This document shows positions 41,941 through 51,615 of a stretch of DNA of 64,000 bases, in pieces. The translations under genes were made by a program, and so were the position numbers. The notes beneath the pieces are model-generated. The model saw nothing but the letters and a program-made list of their open reading frames with translations. It did no database searches and had not been told where the DNA came from. Position 1 is the first letter of the stretch; each line of letters starts with the position of its first letter. Source of the stretch: an uncultured Eubacteriales bacterium (GTDB lineage: Bacteria; Bacillota; Clostridia; Oscillospirales; UMGS1783); contig CAKSHC010000005.1 in NCBI GenBank assembly GCA_934456365.1, positions 76,601-140,600 of the forward strand. The letters run 5' to 3'.

Positions 41941-42968
41941 AATTTTCCGAACGGACAACGAAACAGAAGGCGCGCTCGCAGGAGCAGCTGCAGCGGATCG
42001 TGGACGAATACCGCGGCGGGGGAAAACCGGCCGCGGCTTCGCCTGCGCCTGTCAAAAAGGCGGTGGGGCGGCCGGTGAAAAAGGCGCCTTCTCCCAAGGC
42101 CAAGGCTCCCGGCCGCATGGCGGGGGGCAAGGCAGCGCCGAAAAGCGCGGCCCGGATGGCGGGAAATGCGGCGCCTGCACCGGCGCGGCCGAGCCTGCGG
42201 GACACGATCAGCGATTACCGTTCGGTTCCGATGCCGAAGAAGAAGAGGCGGCGGCGCACGGCGCTTTTTTACGGGGCGCTGGGGTTTTTGGTGGCGGCGG
42301 TGTTTGTGGTGCTGTCTTTGACGGTGTTTTTCGGGATCCAGTCTGTGAGTGTGGAGGGCAATTCGCTCTACACCGAGGCGCAGGTTCTGGAAATTGCGGC
42401 GATCGAGCCGGGGAGCAATCTTTTTCGGCTGGACACGGCCGCGGTGGCTCTTCGCCTCGAGCGGGAGCTGCCCTACATCAAGGAAGCGAAGGTGACGCGC
42501 GTGCTGCCCGATCGGGTGCGCCTGGAGCTTGTGGAAACCCATGCGGTCTGCGCGGCGGAAGAAGGCGGGGCGTATGCGGTCCTCGATCCGGACGGAAAGG
42601 TTCTGAGCCGGGCGGCCGAAGTCCCGGCGGGGCTCTCTCTGCTGACGGGAAGCGCTCTTTTGGAGGCGCAGCTGGGCGAGGCGGCCTTGTTTGAGGAGGC
42701 CGAAACGGGCGCGCGGCTGCGTAGCGTGTGGGACGCGCTGAGCGCCGCGGGGCTGGAGGCGGATGTGACGGCGATTTCGGTGGAAAAGCGCTACGATCTG
42801 AGCTTCACCTACAGAGGGCGGATCCTCTGCCGGCTGGGGAGCGCGGACAAGCTGGACACCAAAATGCAGATGATCTGCGCCGTGATCGCGGACAATCCGG
42901 AGGACGTTGCGGCGACGATCGACGCGACCGACGCGCAGGCGGTGCATTACCGGCCGCAATTTGAATAA
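41937..42968 (+). CDS. ftsQ: Cell-division protein FtsQ/DivIB
   Basis: 343 residues. A long basic Ala/Pro/Lys-rich cytoplasmic tail (about 1-105, with KKKRRRR before the membrane) precedes one transmembrane helix (about 107-130). The POTRA domain follows (IQSVSVEGNSLYTEAQVLEIA), then a beta domain (RVLPDRVRLELVETHAV). It ties FtsL/DivIC to the septal synthase. The tail is longer than in many FtsQ proteins and of low complexity, which probably makes it flexible. Confidence 0.9.
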   Translation: MKFSERTTKQKARSQEQLQRIVDEYRGGGKPAAASPAPVKKAVGRPVKKAPSPKAKAPGRMAGGKAAPKSAARMAGNAAPAPARPSLRDTISDYRSVPMPKKKRRRRTALFYGALGFLVAAVFVVLSLTVFFGIQSVSVEGNSLYTEAQVLEIAAIEPGSNLFRLDTAAVALRLERELPYIKEAKVTRVLPDRVRLELVETHAVCAAEEGGAYAVLDPDGKVLSRAAEVPAGLSLLTGSALLEAQLGEAALFEEAETGARLRSVWDALSAAGLEADVTAISVEKRYDLSFTYRGRILCRLGSADKLDTKMQMICAVIADNPEDVAATIDATDAQAVHYRPQFE

Positions 42969-42986
42969 GTTTTTTTACTTTCCTAC

Positions 42987-43015
42987 TTGAAAAGCAGACG
43001 GAAAAATTATAAAAT
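42987..43015 (+). promoter_or_regulatory. Candidate internal promoter of ftsZ
   Basis: TTGAAA and TAAAAT with 17 bp between, 31 bp ahead of ftsZ, in an AT-rich gap that stands out from the GC-rich cluster. It would let FtsZ be made independently of the dcw promoter. Confidence 0.7.
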
Positions 43016-43045
43016 AGGATAAGAAATGCAAAAGGAGAATGAGAT

Positions 43046-44125
43046 ATGCCTTTTCAGATTGCGGCTGAGCAGAATCTGGTTGCGAATATAAAGGTCGTCG
43101 GCGTCGGCGGCGGCGGAAACAATGCGGTCAACAGAATGCGGGAGGCGAACATCCAGGGCGTGGAATTCGTGTCGATCAACACGGATCTGGCGGCTCTGCG
43201 CAAGTCTTCGGCTACCCAGAAAATTCAGATCGGCGAAAAGGCCTGCCGGGGGCAGGGCGCCGGGAGCGACCCGGATATGGGGCGCGCGGCGGCGGAAGAG
43301 AGCCGGGATCTGATCGAAGAGGCCCTGACCGGGACGGATATGGTGTTCGTCACGGCCGGTATGGGCGGCGGCACGGGAACCGGCGCGGCGCCGATCGTGG
43401 CTGAGATCGCCAAGAAAAAGGGAATTCTGACGGTTGGAATCGTGACCAAGCCGTTTGGCTTTGAGGGCCGCCACAAGATGCAGGTGGCCGAGGCGGGGAT
43501 TGAGGCGCTCAAGCCCTGCGTGGATTCGCTGGTGATTGTGCCCAACGACCGGCTCAAGTATGTGGTGGATCAGAAGATCACCATGCTCAACGCCTTTGAA
43601 ATTGCAGACGATGTGCTGCGCCAGGGGGTGCAGGGTGTGTCGGATCTGATTCAGGTGCCGGGGCTTGTGAACGTGGACTTTGCGGATATCTGCAAGGTGA
43701 TGCGCAATGCGGGCTATGCCCACATGGGACGAGGACAAGCCACGGGCAAAACCAAAGCGGAAGACGCGGCGCGCATGGCCATTCAGAGCCCGCTTCTGGA
43801 AACCTCGATCACCGGCGCCAAGGGCGTGATCTTCAACATCACCTCCTCGCTTGACATCACGCTGGAAGAGGTCGAGCTGGCGGCGGATATCATCAATAAG
43901 GAAGTCAGCCCGGATGCGAACATCATTTGGGGTACTTCCTACGACGAGAACATGGAAGACGAGGTGCAGATCACGGTGATCGCCACCGGCTTCGACGGCG
44001 GCAATTCTCCGGAGCAGCAGGATGATCTGGGGCCCTTCGGCAATCTTCTTCCCAAGAAGAAGGTGGACGCCGATCTGGACACCCAAAGCCTTCTCGCGCT
44101 GATCAACGGCGCGGCCGGCCACTGA
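43046..44125 (+). CDS. ftsZ: Cell-division GTPase FtsZ
   Basis: 359 residues. The tubulin signature GMGGGTGTGAAP is present, with the N-terminal IKVVGVGGGGNNAVNRM and the T7 loop NVDFADI (synergy loop with the catalytic Asp). It polymerises to form the Z-ring. After the core, which ends near ITVIATGF, only about 43 residues remain, ending LLALINGAAGH. The usual C-terminal peptide (D-[IL]-P-x-F-[LI]-R) that binds FtsA, SepF and others is not visible. It is the last gene of the cluster, with its own promoter and a strong terminator. Confidence 0.96.
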   Translation: MPFQIAAEQNLVANIKVVGVGGGGNNAVNRMREANIQGVEFVSINTDLAALRKSSATQKIQIGEKACRGQGAGSDPDMGRAAAEESRDLIEEALTGTDMVFVTAGMGGGTGTGAAPIVAEIAKKKGILTVGIVTKPFGFEGRHKMQVAEAGIEALKPCVDSLVIVPNDRLKYVVDQKITMLNAFEIADDVLRQGVQGVSDLIQVPGLVNVDFADICKVMRNAGYAHMGRGQATGKTKAEDAARMAIQSPLLETSITGAKGVIFNITSSLDITLEEVELAADIINKEVSPDANIIWGTSYDENMEDEVQITVIATGFDGGNSPEQQDDLGPFGNLLPKKKVDADLDTQSLLALINGAAGH

Positions 44126-44133
44126 GATAGAAT

Positions 44134-44170
44134 AAAAACCTCCCGCAGAGCGGTCTGCGGGAGGTTTTTT
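44134..44170. terminator. Bidirectional terminator between ftsZ and aspA
   Basis: A 16-bp perfect stem (AAAAACCTCCCGCAGA) with loop GCGG and T6 on the plus strand; its A5 side gives a T tract on the minus strand for the convergent aspA. Confidence 0.93.
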
Positions 44171-44176
44171 GCGTTT

Positions 44177-45580
<1,404 letters not shown>

Positions 45581-45623
45581 TCTTTTTTCCTCCTTTGAAA
45601 CAGGTTGTGTGCGCATACAGGAT

Positions 45624-46325
45624 TTATTCGCAGCAGGCCTTTTGAAAGGCCGCAAAAACTGCCTGACTCAGCGGGGCCTGCGGGGCAAGCTCGGGGTGCC
45701 ACTGAACGCCCCACACAAAGCGGTGCTTCGGCAAAAAGGCCGCTTCGCAAAGCCCATCTTCCGAGCGCGCCATTTCGCAAAGGCCCGGCGCCAGCTCCCG
45801 CACGGCCTGGTGGTGGTAGCTGTTGACCCCGAGGGTTTGCTCCTTTGAGAGCGCGGCAAGCGGCGTTTGCGGGATAAGGGAAATCCGGTGGACGGCGCGG
45901 TCGTAGGGCGGGGTCATGCGGTGGTTGACGGGCGAGGGGTGCTCGCCGGGAAGATCCTGCCAAAGCGAGCCGCCGAGGAAAACGTTGAGAAACTGCAGCC
46001 CGCGGCAGACGCCGAGCAAAGGCCGATCCGCGCGCAGAGCGCGATCCAGCAGCCCGGCCTCCATCCGATCGCGCGCCGGGCAGGGCTGGCCGCAGGCGGG
46101 AGAGGGCTTTTGCCCATAGAGCGCGGGATCCACATCCTGCCCGCCGGTGAGCAGAAAGCCCGAGCAGAGGCCGAGGATCCGATCCAGCTCGTCCGGCCGG
46201 TCGGTCAGTGGCAGGATCAGGGGGAGCGCTCCGACCGAGCGGAGCCCTTCCAGATAGCCGGGAAGCATCCAGAGCGAATTTCGGTTTTCATCCCATAGGG
46301 GAACCACGCCGATCACCGGCAGCAT
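45624..46325 (-). CDS. Gamma-glutamyl-gamma-aminobutyrate hydrolase family protein (peptidase C26)
   Basis: 233 residues from the ATG at 46325 (TTTGGAGGTG site); upstream in-frame codons overlap the neighbouring gene. Class I glutamine-amidotransferase fold: nucleophile Cys in GVCRGLQFLNVFLGGSLWQDL-type elbow, HHQAV, and the His-Glu pair in GVQWHPE. PuuD-like members cleave gamma-glutamyl amides such as gamma-glutamyl-GABA; the substrate here is unknown. Its leader contains a terminator-like hairpin (46338-46370) right between promoter and ribosome site. Confidence 0.87.
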   Translation of the reverse strand: MLPVIGVVPLWDENRNSLWMLPGYLEGLRSVGALPLILPLTDRPDELDRILGLCSGFLLTGGQDVDPALYGQKPSPACGQPCPARDRMEAGLLDRALRADRPLLGVCRGLQFLNVFLGGSLWQDLPGEHPSPVNHRMTPPYDRAVHRISLIPQTPLAALSKEQTLGVNSYHHQAVRELAPGLCEMARSEDGLCEAAFLPKHRFVWGVQWHPELAPQAPLSQAVFAAFQKACCE

Positions 46326-46337
46326 CGAATCACCTCC

Positions 46338-46370
46338 AAAAAAAGAGGCGCCTCCCTTAAGGGAAGCGCC
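46338..46370 (-). terminator. Terminator-like hairpin in the C26 leader
   Basis: On the minus strand GGCGCTTCCC pairs with GGGAGGCGCC around TTAA (one G-U pair) and is followed by CTC then T7. It ends the upstream GH94-like gene, but also lies downstream of the C26 promoter, only about 8 nt after the predicted start of transcription, so it may attenuate the C26 gene. Confidence 0.8.
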
Positions 46371-46384
46371 TTTGCTTTTGCGAT

Positions 46385-46413
46385 ATTGTAGCACGCGAAG
46401 GGCGGGATGGCAA
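46385..46413 (-). promoter_or_regulatory. Promoter of the C26 peptidase gene
   Basis: On the minus strand TTGCCA and TACAAT are 17 bp apart. It starts just after the GH94-like stop codon and reads into the hairpin at 46338-46370. Confidence 0.78.
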
Positions 46414-46419
46414 GAGGTT

Positions 46420-48693
46420 TTACGAATTTTTTTCCATCCGCACGGTGATTTGATAGGATTTTCCTGCCTCCAGGGGCAGAAGATCGCCCGGAAGGGGCTC
46501 GCCGTCGGCTTCGATCTGAGCGATCCGGCAGCCGCCGCCGAGATAGGTGATGTCGTAATGCGCGCCGCGGAAATCCTTCTGCACCGAGCAGCTCTCCCAA
46601 TCGGGCGGCAGGCAGGGGCGCAGATGGAGCCCGTCGGCCTCGCCCTGAAGCCCGAAGACATACAGAAGCAGCGATTTCACAAGGCAAGGCCCGGTGGCCG
46701 AGCGCCAGCTCTGGCCGGGAGTGCCGTAGCGGTAGCCGCACTTCTCGGGGAAATAGGAATTGAAGAGCATATAGGGCTCGCACCGGTCAGCCACGACGGG
46801 ATTGGTGAAGGGCAGGATGGAATAGAGCGTTTTCTGCACCGCCTCGGGGCGCTTTAAGAGCGCGTCGGTGATGATCTTCCAGGTGGAAACATGCAGATAA
46901 ACGCCGCCGTTTTCATGCACGCCGGGAGCCTTGCGGCTCATGCCGCCGATGTGCGGATCGGCCTTGGTGAAGGGCGGGGCCGACACCTTGAGCCCCAGCG
47001 GGGAATCGAGCGCCTTCTCCATGGCCTCATAGGCGCGCAGCCCCTTATCACCGATACCGACGCCGCTCCAAAGCGCCCAGAGATTGGGAAGGGCAAAAAT
47101 TCTGGCCTCTTCATTCAGCCGGGAGCCGATGGGATGATTCCAGTCGTCGATGGCGGTGAGGTAGTATTCCCCGTCCCAGCCGAAGCGGTCGATCTTTTCC
47201 CGCATATCCGCCATAAGAGGGCGGATCCAGTCGAGATCCTGCGGGCGATTTAGCGCGCGGGCCAGCTCCATAAATTCGCGGGCGGCCTTATACCAGGCAA
47301 TGGAGAGCCACACGCTCTCGCCCCGGCCTTCGAGCCCGGCGTGGTCGAGTGTGTCGTTCCAATCGCCGCCCCAAAGCCGGATGAGCCCGTGGGCGCCCTG
47401 AAAATGATAGAGGAAGTCCAGCGCGCGGCGGCAATGCTCATAGAGTGAGGCGGAGGAGCCGTCGTTGAAGGGGATGGGCGTTTCAAGAAGAGAGGGATCG
47501 CCCGTTTCGCACAAAAGGGTGCGGGCGGCAAAGGTCATCCAGACGGCGTTGTCGGAAAAATGGTTGTCCTGAATCTGGCCGTTTAAGAAACGGCGGGGGG
47601 CGTAGCCGTTGGAATACTGATAGGAAAGAACGTTTTTCAGACGCTCCAGCCCGAGGGCGGGATGGAAGGTGATGAGGCATTCGGAATCGCTGGTCAGGTC
47701 GCGGAAGCCGTTATGGCGCACCCGCGCCCAGCGGGAGCCCATATCGGTTTCGTATTTGAGCCACTCGAAGAGATGATCGAGCTCGGGGAGAGGGGTTTGG
47801 ATGGAGGCGCCGCCGGTTTCCTCCCGCCGCTGTGCCACCACGGCCTCTCGCTCGGCCTCGATCTTTTCAAGAGAATCGAAACGGGCCTTTTGGGCGAGAA
47901 TTTCCGCTTCGTCCAGCGCCACCCCTGCCTGAAACAGCACAAAGCTGCTCCCGCCCGGGGGCAGGATGAGATTTTTCTGAACGGCAAAGCAGGCCTTTTC
48001 GGCAACGCATTCGCCCCCGGTGCAGCCGCCCTTCAAAACGGCGCGGGGCAGGAGAATGGAGCCGTAGGTGCCGATAAAGGCGGTGTGGGCGCAATCGAAG
48101 GAATCGGCGCGGTCGGCGGCGAGGTAGCCGTAGATCCGCTCTTCCTTTCCCTTTTGGCGCAGCGCCTGATCGGCGCGCAGCAAAACGGCCTGCGCGGCCG
48201 GGGAGAAGCGGGCTTCGGAGGTGTTGTAGCCTTGGAAGGCGTAGCCGCCGTCCATTTCGGTGGAGGCATAGCCCACGGCTTTGATTTCGCGCTCCCGGTC
48301 GGTTTTGTTCTCCAGCTCCAGCGCCCAGAGCTCCAGCTGCCCCTCGCGAGGGACGAAAAAGGTGAGCCGGGAGCGGATGCCGGCGCGCTCGACGGTGACG
48401 CGGGAATAGCCCAGCGCATGCTCGCATTCGTAGAAATCGTAGGTTTTCAGCCCGTCGGGCACCGCGGTGGCAAACCACCAGTCGTTTTCCGAAAGGAGAT
48501 AAACGGCGCGGTTGGTCACCGGCTTGGCGCGCAGGCCGCATTCGCCCTGCGCAAGGCCTTCGCCGTAGCCGACCTGCGAGAAGAAGGCGTTGTAGCTTTC
48601 ATTCCAGCAATAGTTGTACCAGTTGCGCGGGGTGTCAGGCGTGGTGACGAAAAACTGCCGCCCGTCTGCGGAGAAATGCCCGTATCGGTTCAT
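46420..48693 (-). CDS. GH94-like glycoside phosphorylase (second copy type)
   Basis: 757 residues from the ATG at 48693 (AAAGGAG site). N-terminal beta-sandwich (WYNYCWNESYNAFFSQVGYG, as in cellobiose/chitobiose phosphorylases), then the (alpha/alpha)6 barrel with GGDWNDTLDHAG (DWND general-acid motif) and GESVWLSIAWYKAAREF, HENGGVYLHVSTW and the C-terminal LRPCLPPDWE. It is cytoplasmic and splits a beta-linked disaccharide with phosphate to a sugar-1-phosphate. It keeps the canonical DWND, unlike the 13847 copy, and is not closely similar to it. The particular disaccharide is not assignable. No transporter is nearby. Confidence 0.85.
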   Translation of the reverse strand: MNRYGHFSADGRQFFVTTPDTPRNWYNYCWNESYNAFFSQVGYGEGLAQGECGLRAKPVTNRAVYLLSENDWWFATAVPDGLKTYDFYECEHALGYSRVTVERAGIRSRLTFFVPREGQLELWALELENKTDREREIKAVGYASTEMDGGYAFQGYNTSEARFSPAAQAVLLRADQALRQKGKEERIYGYLAADRADSFDCAHTAFIGTYGSILLPRAVLKGGCTGGECVAEKACFAVQKNLILPPGGSSFVLFQAGVALDEAEILAQKARFDSLEKIEAEREAVVAQRREETGGASIQTPLPELDHLFEWLKYETDMGSRWARVRHNGFRDLTSDSECLITFHPALGLERLKNVLSYQYSNGYAPRRFLNGQIQDNHFSDNAVWMTFAARTLLCETGDPSLLETPIPFNDGSSASLYEHCRRALDFLYHFQGAHGLIRLWGGDWNDTLDHAGLEGRGESVWLSIAWYKAAREFMELARALNRPQDLDWIRPLMADMREKIDRFGWDGEYYLTAIDDWNHPIGSRLNEEARIFALPNLWALWSGVGIGDKGLRAYEAMEKALDSPLGLKVSAPPFTKADPHIGGMSRKAPGVHENGGVYLHVSTWKIITDALLKRPEAVQKTLYSILPFTNPVVADRCEPYMLFNSYFPEKCGYRYGTPGQSWRSATGPCLVKSLLLYVFGLQGEADGLHLRPCLPPDWESCSVQKDFRGAHYDITYLGGGCRIAQIEADGEPLPGDLLPLEAGKSYQITVRMEKNS

Positions 48694-48724
48694 GGGGAGG
48701 CTCCTTTGCAAATAATATAAGCAA

Positions 48725-48753
48725 AGTATATCATGCAGAAGCGGGAAAAACAA
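48725..48753 (-). promoter_or_regulatory. Promoter of the second GH94-like gene
   Basis: On the minus strand TTGTTT and TATACT are separated by 17 bp, 32 bp upstream of the start codon. It is divergent from the glycan operon promoter 55 bp away. Confidence 0.75.
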
Positions 48754-48807
48754 GGCGATTTGTAAAGATTCTTCGCGGCGGCGAAGCGCATTTCTCTGCC
48801 GGAATTG

Positions 48808-48836
48808 TTGCTTTTTGGGAAAAACTATAGTATAAT
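48808..48836 (+). promoter_or_regulatory. Promoter of the surface-glycan operon
   Basis: TTGCTT and a perfect TATAAT with a 17-bp spacer, 43 bp before the first gene. No other promoter is obvious in the following 12 kb, where genes overlap or nearly touch. Confidence 0.85.
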
Positions 48837-48879
48837 TGCTTTGTATGTGCGCCCCCGGGGCGCCAGAAGGAGGAATACG

Positions 48880-50088
48880 ATGCGTTCAATTCCGTTTAGC
48901 CCGCCGGATATCAGCGAGCTGGAGATCAACGAGGTTTGCGAGGCGCTGCGCTCGGGGTGGATCACCACCGGCCCGCGCACCAAGCAGCTGGAAAGAGAAC
49001 TGGCCGACTATTGCCAGGTTCCCCGGATGGTCTGCCTCAATTCCGCCACCGCCGCCGAGGAGATGAATCTTCGGATCCTGGGCGTGGGGGAGGGCGACGA
49101 GGTGATCGTGCCGGCCTATACCTACACGGCCACAGCCTCCGCCGCTCTGCATGTGGGCGCCACGGTGAAGATGATCGACTGCCGGGCGGATTCCTACGAA
49201 ATGGATTACGACCGCATGGCCGCCGCCATCACCGAGAAGACCAAGGCGGTCGTCCCGGTGGATCTGGGCGGCGTGCCCTGCGACTATAAAAAGATTTATG
49301 AAGCCGTGGAAAGCCGTCGCTCGGCGTTCCGGGCCGCTTCGCCCATTCAGGAGGCGCTCGGCCGGGTGGCCGTGGTGGCTGACTGCGCCCATGGGCTGGG
49401 TGCAAAGCGCGATGGGGTGCCGACCGGGGCGCTGGCCGATTTCACCTCGTTTTCCTTCCATGCCGTGAAGAATTTCACCACGGCCGAAGGCGGCGCCTGC
49501 GCCTGGAAATCGATCCCCGGGGTAGACAACGAGGAGATCTATCACCAGCTTCAGCTTTTCAGCCTGCACGGCCAGTCGAAGGACGCGCTGGCCAAAACCA
49601 AGCTCGGCGCCTGGGAATACGATATTCTCGGCCCCTGGTATAAATGCAACATGACGGATATCATGGCGGCCATCGGCCTCAAGCAGCTGGAGCGCTATCC
49701 GGGGCTTCTGGCGCGGCGGCGCGCGATCATCGAGCGCTACGACGCGGCCTTCCGTCCGCTCGGGGTGGAAACGCTGGACCACTACACCGAAGAGGTTCAG
49801 AGCTCGGGCCACCTGTATCTGACCCGCACCCCCGGTATCAGCGAAAAGGAGCGGGGCGAGATGATCGTGAAGATGGCGGAAAAGGGAGTGGCCTGCAATG
49901 TCCACTACAAGCCGCTGGCCATGATGACGGCCTATAAGAACCTGGGCTTCTTGATCGCCGATTATCCCAACACCTTCGCCCACTATGAAAATGAGATCAC
50001 GCTGCCTCTGCACACCCGCCTGAGCGACGAGGATGTGGAGTATGTGGTCGAGTGCTTTACGGGGCTTTTGCGGGAGATGGGCCGATGA
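48880..50088 (+). CDS. DegT/DnrJ/EryC1/StrS-family sugar aminotransferase
   Basis: 402 residues from ATG 48880 (GAAGGAGGAA site). N-terminal IPFSPPDISELEINEV and SGWITTGP.T are typical, and the PLP lysine lies in SFHAVKNFTTAEGG. It converts a 4-keto (or 3-keto) nucleotide sugar to the amino sugar with glutamate as donor. A 4,6-dehydratase that would supply the substrate is absent from the window. First gene of the glycan operon; its stop overlaps the next start (ATGA). The amino sugar may be the first sugar loaded by the transferase that follows. Confidence 0.9.
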   Translation: MRSIPFSPPDISELEINEVCEALRSGWITTGPRTKQLERELADYCQVPRMVCLNSATAAEEMNLRILGVGEGDEVIVPAYTYTATASAALHVGATVKMIDCRADSYEMDYDRMAAAITEKTKAVVPVDLGGVPCDYKKIYEAVESRRSAFRAASPIQEALGRVAVVADCAHGLGAKRDGVPTGALADFTSFSFHAVKNFTTAEGGACAWKSIPGVDNEEIYHQLQLFSLHGQSKDALAKTKLGAWEYDILGPWYKCNMTDIMAAIGLKQLERYPGLLARRRAIIERYDAAFRPLGVETLDHYTEEVQSSGHLYLTRTPGISEKERGEMIVKMAEKGVACNVHYKPLAMMTAYKNLGFLIADYPNTFAHYENEITLPLHTRLSDEDVEYVVECFTGLLREMGR

Positions 50089-50771
50089 GCCTTCTGCGCT
50101 GGGACGAGCTCCCAGAAAGCCTTCGTGTGCCGCAGGTGCGCCCTTACTACGAAAGCCTGAGCCGCAAGCGGGCTGCGCTGGTCTGCAAGCGGGTGTTTGA
50201 TGTGGCGGCGGCTGTGATCCTGCTGAGCCTTTTATGGCCCTTGTATCTGATTCTGGCGCTTGCCATCAAGCTGGATTCGCCGGGGCCCGTTTTTTACCGG
50301 CAGGAGCGGATCACCCGCTACGGCCGCCCCTTCCGCATTTATAAATTCCGCACCATGGTCGACCGGGCGGACACCCTCGGCGCGCAGGTCACCGTCAGCG
50401 GCGACGCGCGCATCACGCGGGTCGGCCGTCTGATCCGGCGCTGCCGCCTGGACGAGATCGGGCAGCTTCTGAATGTGCTGGGAGGGTCGATGTCTTTTGT
50501 GGGCACCCGCCCGGAGGTGCCGAAATATGTGGCGGCCTATTCGCCCGAAATGCTGGCGACGCTGCTTCTGCCCGCGGGGGTGACCAGCGAGGCGAGCATT
50601 CGCTATAAGGACGAGGCCGAGCTTCTGGACCGCGCGCAGGACCCGGATCGGGTTTATATCGAGCAGGTTTTGCCCGAGAAGATGAAGATCAACCTGGAAA
50701 GCGTGCTTTCCTTTTCTCTGCTCGGTGATTTTCGGACGATGCTGCGCACGATCGGCGCGGTTTTGAAATAA
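50085..50771 (+). CDS. Undecaprenyl-phosphate sugar phosphotransferase (PglC/WcaJ family, short form)
   Basis: 228 residues. One hydrophobic membrane hairpin (about 45-66) follows the CKRVFDVAAA start of the family; then SPGPVFYRQERI, FRIYKFRTM, the catalytic Asp-Glu pair in RCRLDEIGQLLNVL and SFVGTRPEVPKYV. These monotopic enzymes start glycan assembly by moving phospho-sugar from a UDP-sugar onto undecaprenyl phosphate. The short form lacks the extra helices of WbaP, as in PglC. Coupled to the aminotransferase, which may make its donor. Confidence 0.92.
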   Translation: MSLLRWDELPESLRVPQVRPYYESLSRKRAALVCKRVFDVAAAVILLSLLWPLYLILALAIKLDSPGPVFYRQERITRYGRPFRIYKFRTMVDRADTLGAQVTVSGDARITRVGRLIRRCRLDEIGQLLNVLGGSMSFVGTRPEVPKYVAAYSPEMLATLLLPAGVTSEASIRYKDEAELLDRAQDPDRVYIEQVLPEKMKINLESVLSFSLLGDFRTMLRTIGAVLK

Positions 50772-50781
50772 GGAGGAGCGT

Positions 50782-51603
50782 ATGCGCGAAAAATTCAGCG
50801 TGCTCTTATCGCTGTATGCCAAGGAGCGGCCCGCCTATCTGCGCGCGGCGCTCGACAGCCTGCTTGCCCAAACGCTTTTGGCCGATGAATGGGTGATCGT
50901 GGAAGACGGGCCGTTAACGCCCGAGCTGTATGCGGTTCTGGAAGAATATGAAACGGCCCGCCCGGGGCTGATCCGGCGAGTGCCGTTGGCGGAAAATCAA
51001 GGTCTGGGACTGGCGCTGCGCGCGGGGGTGCCGGAATGCTCCTACGAGCGCATCGCCCGGATGGATACCGACGATATCTGCCTGCCCGACCGGTTTGAAA
51101 AGCAGATGGCTCAGATGGACGCCGATCCCGGGCTGGATGTGTGCGGCGGGCAGATCGACGAGTTTGAAGACACGCCAGACAAGATCGTGGCTTCGCGCCG
51201 GGTGCCGCTGACCGACGCCGAGATCAAGGCCTATCAGAAAAAACGCGACGGATTTAACCATGTCAGCGTGATGTTCAAAAAATCGGCCGTTCTGCGCGCG
51301 GGCAACTATCAGTCCGCCCCCTTGATGGAGGACACGCTCCTCTGGTGCCACATGATCCTGGCGGGGGCGAAGTGCGCGAATCTGCCGGATGTTCTGGTGT
51401 GGGTGCGCATCGGGAAGGATATGTACGAACGCCGGGGCGGCTGGGCGTATTTCAAAAAATACCGCGAAGGGCGCCGGGCTGTGCGCAAAACCGGCTACAT
51501 CAGCGCATGGGACTACGGCGTTTCGATCGCCGCGCAGTTTGTGGTGGCGCTGATCCCGGGCGGGCTGCGCGCCTTTGTGTTCAAAAAGATTCTGCATCGA
51601 TAA
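50782..51603 (+). CDS. Family 2 glycosyltransferase
   Basis: 273 residues. GT2/GT-A landmarks: SVLLSLYAKERPAYLRAAL at the start, VIVEDGP, NQGLGLALRAG, and the metal-binding MDTDDICLPDRFEKQ. It resembles capsule GTs that add one sugar to a lipid-linked intermediate; donor and acceptor are unknown. A short hydrophobic region near the C-terminus (SIAAQFVVALIPGGLRAFVF) may touch the membrane. AAGGAGGAG site, 10 nt after the previous gene. Confidence 0.88.
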   Translation: MREKFSVLLSLYAKERPAYLRAALDSLLAQTLLADEWVIVEDGPLTPELYAVLEEYETARPGLIRRVPLAENQGLGLALRAGVPECSYERIARMDTDDICLPDRFEKQMAQMDADPGLDVCGGQIDEFEDTPDKIVASRRVPLTDAEIKAYQKKRDGFNHVSVMFKKSAVLRAGNYQSAPLMEDTLLWCHMILAGAKCANLPDVLVWVRIGKDMYERRGGWAYFKKYREGRRAVRKTGYISAWDYGVSIAAQFVVALIPGGLRAFVFKKILHR

Positions 51604-51615
51604 GAAAGGAAGCTT

